This document shows positions 5,014 through 5,097 of a stretch of 5,097 nt of DNA, in pieces (the stretch's first letter is position 1; each line of letters begins with the position of its first letter). The DNA comes from an uncultured Clostridia bacterium (GTDB lineage: Bacteria > Bacillota > Clostridia > TANB77 > CAG-508), in the NCBI GenBank assembly GCA_944388615.1, contig CALXJL010000098.1:1-5097 (forward strand). The letters run 5' to 3'. The notes under the pieces were generated by a model. That model made no database searches and was not told the origin of the DNA. It was given only the letters and a program-made list of their open reading frames with translations. Made by a program: the position numbers and the translations under genes.

Positions 5014-5097
5014 ATATTTAATGAGGTTCTCTAGCCGTATATTTTCCACAATATTCGAAAAAAGGCTGTCAATAGTTTTTGAAAATGTCCTAAAAAT
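5014..5097. other. Non-coding right edge, no gene recognised
   Basis: These 84 bases contain no convincing reading frame. GGCTGTC recurs at 5064-5070, preceded by AAAAAA; on the minus strand this reads GACAGCC followed by T, like the end of a terminator for a gene arriving from the right. The matching arm would lie beyond the window. Confidence 0.4.

Noticed and set aside
1..5097. CRISPR array, tRNA or rRNA genes, transposase, toxin-antitoxin or phage genes
   Set aside because: I see no regular repeat-spacer pattern, no cloverleaf with a CCA-type end, and no reading frame with such motifs. All sizeable + strand frames are accounted for by the genes listed.

Overview
The window is a stretch of a very AT-rich, endospore-forming Firmicutes chromosome, most likely a member of the Clostridia. 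The evidence is the codon usage (A/T in nearly every third position), strong AGGAGG-type ribosome binding sites, and two sets of spore genes. The spoVA locus has only the C-D-E core, without the extra spoVAA/AB/AEa/AF genes of Bacillus. I cannot name a genus. All genes lie on the + strand and I see no frameshifts. The only truncation is at the left edge.

Layout. Bases 1-1711 hold the spoVA operon: the C-terminal part of SpoVAC (cut by the window edge), SpoVAD with a TTG start, and SpoVAE, whose ribosome binding site overlaps the spoVAD stop. These proteins move dipicolinic acid (DPA) through the inner membrane of the forespore and spore. After a 103-base gap with a plausible SigA-type promoter come aspartate-semialdehyde dehydrogenase (asd, 1815-2834) and a histidine phosphatase of the phosphoglycerate mutase superfamily (2873-3502). 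A stem-loop terminator (3557-3606) closes this unit. A second sporulation pair follows: a DUF2953 membrane protein (3654-4247, the equivalent of Bacillus YtfI) and a GerW/YtfJ spore protein (4198-4959). These two overlap by 50 bases, and the pair ends in a clear intrinsic terminator (4969-5013). The last 84 bases are non-coding.

How the genes fit together. Asd makes aspartate semialdehyde, the precursor of dihydrodipicolinate and hence of both lysine/diaminopimelate and DPA. Its position beside the DPA channel genes therefore makes metabolic sense, although asd appears to have its own promoter. DUF2953 and GerW/YtfJ form a conserved spore-former pair. In Bacillus, GerW is needed for a normal germination response to L-alanine.

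I see no wholly new system. The most notable points are a long charged low-complexity tail on the GerW protein, the 50-base DUF2953/GerW overlap in which both reading frames carry recognisable family sequence, a near-identical AT-rich repeat on either side of the phosphatase gene, and a 26-codon hydrophobic reading frame lying across the terminator at 3557-3606.
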